From Eubacteriales Family XIII. Incertae Sedis bacterium (GTDB taxonomy: Bacteria > Bacillota > Clostridia > Peptostreptococcales > Anaerovoracaceae), in the NCBI GenBank assembly GCA_031283865.1, contig JAITAX010000023.1, forward strand, positions 1-6,404: a stretch of DNA of 6,404 nt. The letters are read 5' to 3'. This document shows, piece after piece, positions 5,771 to 6,404 of the stretch; the stretch's first letter is position 1; the number at the start of each line of letters is the position of its first letter. The notes below the pieces were generated by a model. That model saw nothing but the letters and a program-made list of their open reading frames with translations, made no database searches and was not told the origin of the DNA. The translations under genes and the position numbers were made by a program.

Positions 5771-6404
5771 TTAGATATCCAAGCCCGCGTAGTAGCCGCG
5801 CCGCAGCGCCTCCGTCACTTTCTGCGGTCGCACGCAATCGCCCACCTGCATCACCTCGGGCGCCGCGTCGAGCAGTTCATCCACCGCGGCGCGCAGGGGC
5901 CGCTGCCCCACCGCCACGAGGACCGTATCGGCGGGGAAGAGCTTTTCCTCACCCGTTTCGAGCCGGGCTGTCAGCCCCTCGTCCGTGATGCGAAGCCCCT
6001 GCGTCTTGACCGAAACGACGACGCCCCACTTCTTCATCTCCGAAAGCAAAATCGGCCTGTGCTTCGCGTTCGCGTCCACGGCGACGTCATGCAGCATCTC
6101 TATCACCGTGACGGCCTTGCCCTCCTGCGCGAGATGTACGGAGGCTTCGCAGCCCACAAGTCCGCCGCCCAGTATGACGACCCTTTGCCCGATCAATATT
6201 CCGTCCTCCGAGAGATCGTTCGCCACGACGACCTTGGGGTTGTCGATGCCGGGGATCGGCGGTATGACGGCCTCAGCGCCCACCGCAATGACGAGGACGT
6301 CCGGCGCTTCCCGCTCCGCCAGTTCTTTCGTGAGCGCAACGCCCGTGAATACTTTCACGCCGTTCAGTTTCATCTCCAGCGCCTTGGAATGGGCGAGATT
6401 GTAG
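5771..6404 (-). CDS. NADH:flavin oxidoreductase / enoate reductase-type protein, C-terminal part (partial)
   Basis: The frame is open from the right edge (6404) to the stop at 5771-5773 and gives the last 210 residues of a larger protein. An ATG at 6371-6373 is internal: the codons before it (YNLAHSKALE) read on smoothly. The segment is a two-dinucleotide-binding flavoprotein fold. It shows PDVLVIAVGA, then a Rossmann motif ILGGGLVGCEASVHLAQEGKAVTVIEM for NAD(P)H, then ADTVLVAVGQRP. It ends with the FAD-contacting MQVGDCVRPQKVTEALRRGYYAGLDI. These blocks and the ending match the C-terminal half of old-yellow-enzyme-like iron-sulfur flavoenzymes (2,4-dienoyl-CoA reductase and enoate reductase type), which pass electrons from NAD(P)H to an N-terminal FMN barrel. 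The barrel and iron-sulfur cysteines lie outside the window, so the substrate is open. It converges on the hybrid kinase gene with an 80-bp gap. Confidence 0.85.
   Translation of the reverse strand, partial: YNLAHSKALEMKLNGVKVFTGVALTKELAEREAPDVLVIAVGAEAVIPPIPGIDNPKVVVANDLSEDGILIGQRVVILGGGLVGCEASVHLAQEGKAVTVIEMLHDVAVDANAKHRPILLSEMKKWGVVVSVKTQGLRITDEGLTARLETGEEKLFPADTVLVAVGQRPLRAAVDELLDAAPEVMQVGDCVRPQKVTEALRRGYYAGLDI

Noticed and set aside
5985..6404. 139-codon plus-strand open frame at the right edge
   Set aside because: It is antisense to the flavoprotein gene, which has clear NAD- and FAD-binding motifs. Its Ser/Thr/Pro-rich product looks like a reverse-complement shadow.

Overview
This is a GC-rich bacterial window holding six protein genes: four complete, one cut at the left edge and one cut at the right edge. 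Several things suggest a low-oxygen, gut-type or sediment Clostridia-like Bacillota. These are the strong GGAGG-type ribosome sites, a near-perfect sigma-A type promoter, a large membrane-GAF hybrid kinase of a style common in clostridia, and an FAD/NAD-dependent oxidoreductase of the NADH:flavin oxidoreductase type common in anaerobes. The taxonomic call is inference; no marker gene is present.

Region 1 (1-3166, + strand) is an apparent operon: the C-terminal tail of an ABC transporter ATPase (stop at 78), an ABC-2 type permease (93-1295), a membrane sensor histidine kinase (1347-2474) and an OmpR/PhoB-type response regulator (GTG start 2471, stop 3166). Gaps are 14 and 51 nt, and the kinase and regulator overlap by 4 nt. 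This layout fits a transporter made together with the two-component system that controls it, as seen for peptide-antibiotic sensing or export modules. The substrate cannot be read from the sequence.

Region 2 (3167-3353) is non-coding and dense with signals. It holds a possible weak terminator, a 12-bp perfect palindrome, a 16-bp direct repeat (four GTCCC cores 9/11/9 nt apart), TTGACA and TATAAT boxes with an 18-nt spacer, a small inverted repeat at the predicted transcription start, and a Shine-Dalgarno site.

Region 3 (3354-5690, + strand) is a 778-residue hybrid histidine kinase with its own promoter. Its order is a multi-pass membrane domain, a GAF-like domain, HisKA, HATPase and a receiver joined by a low-complexity linker. 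It has no Hpt or output domain, so its downstream partner must be encoded elsewhere.

Region 4 (5691-6404) begins with two GC-rich inverted repeats between convergent genes, the first followed by TTTT. After them comes the C-terminal 210 residues of a minus-strand FAD/NAD-dependent oxidoreductase that runs off the right edge.

Most of the window is ordinary signalling and transport. The part most worth a second look is the repeat and promoter cluster at 3206-3343. I saw no convincing evidence for a wholly new system, RNA gene, CRISPR array or mobile element.
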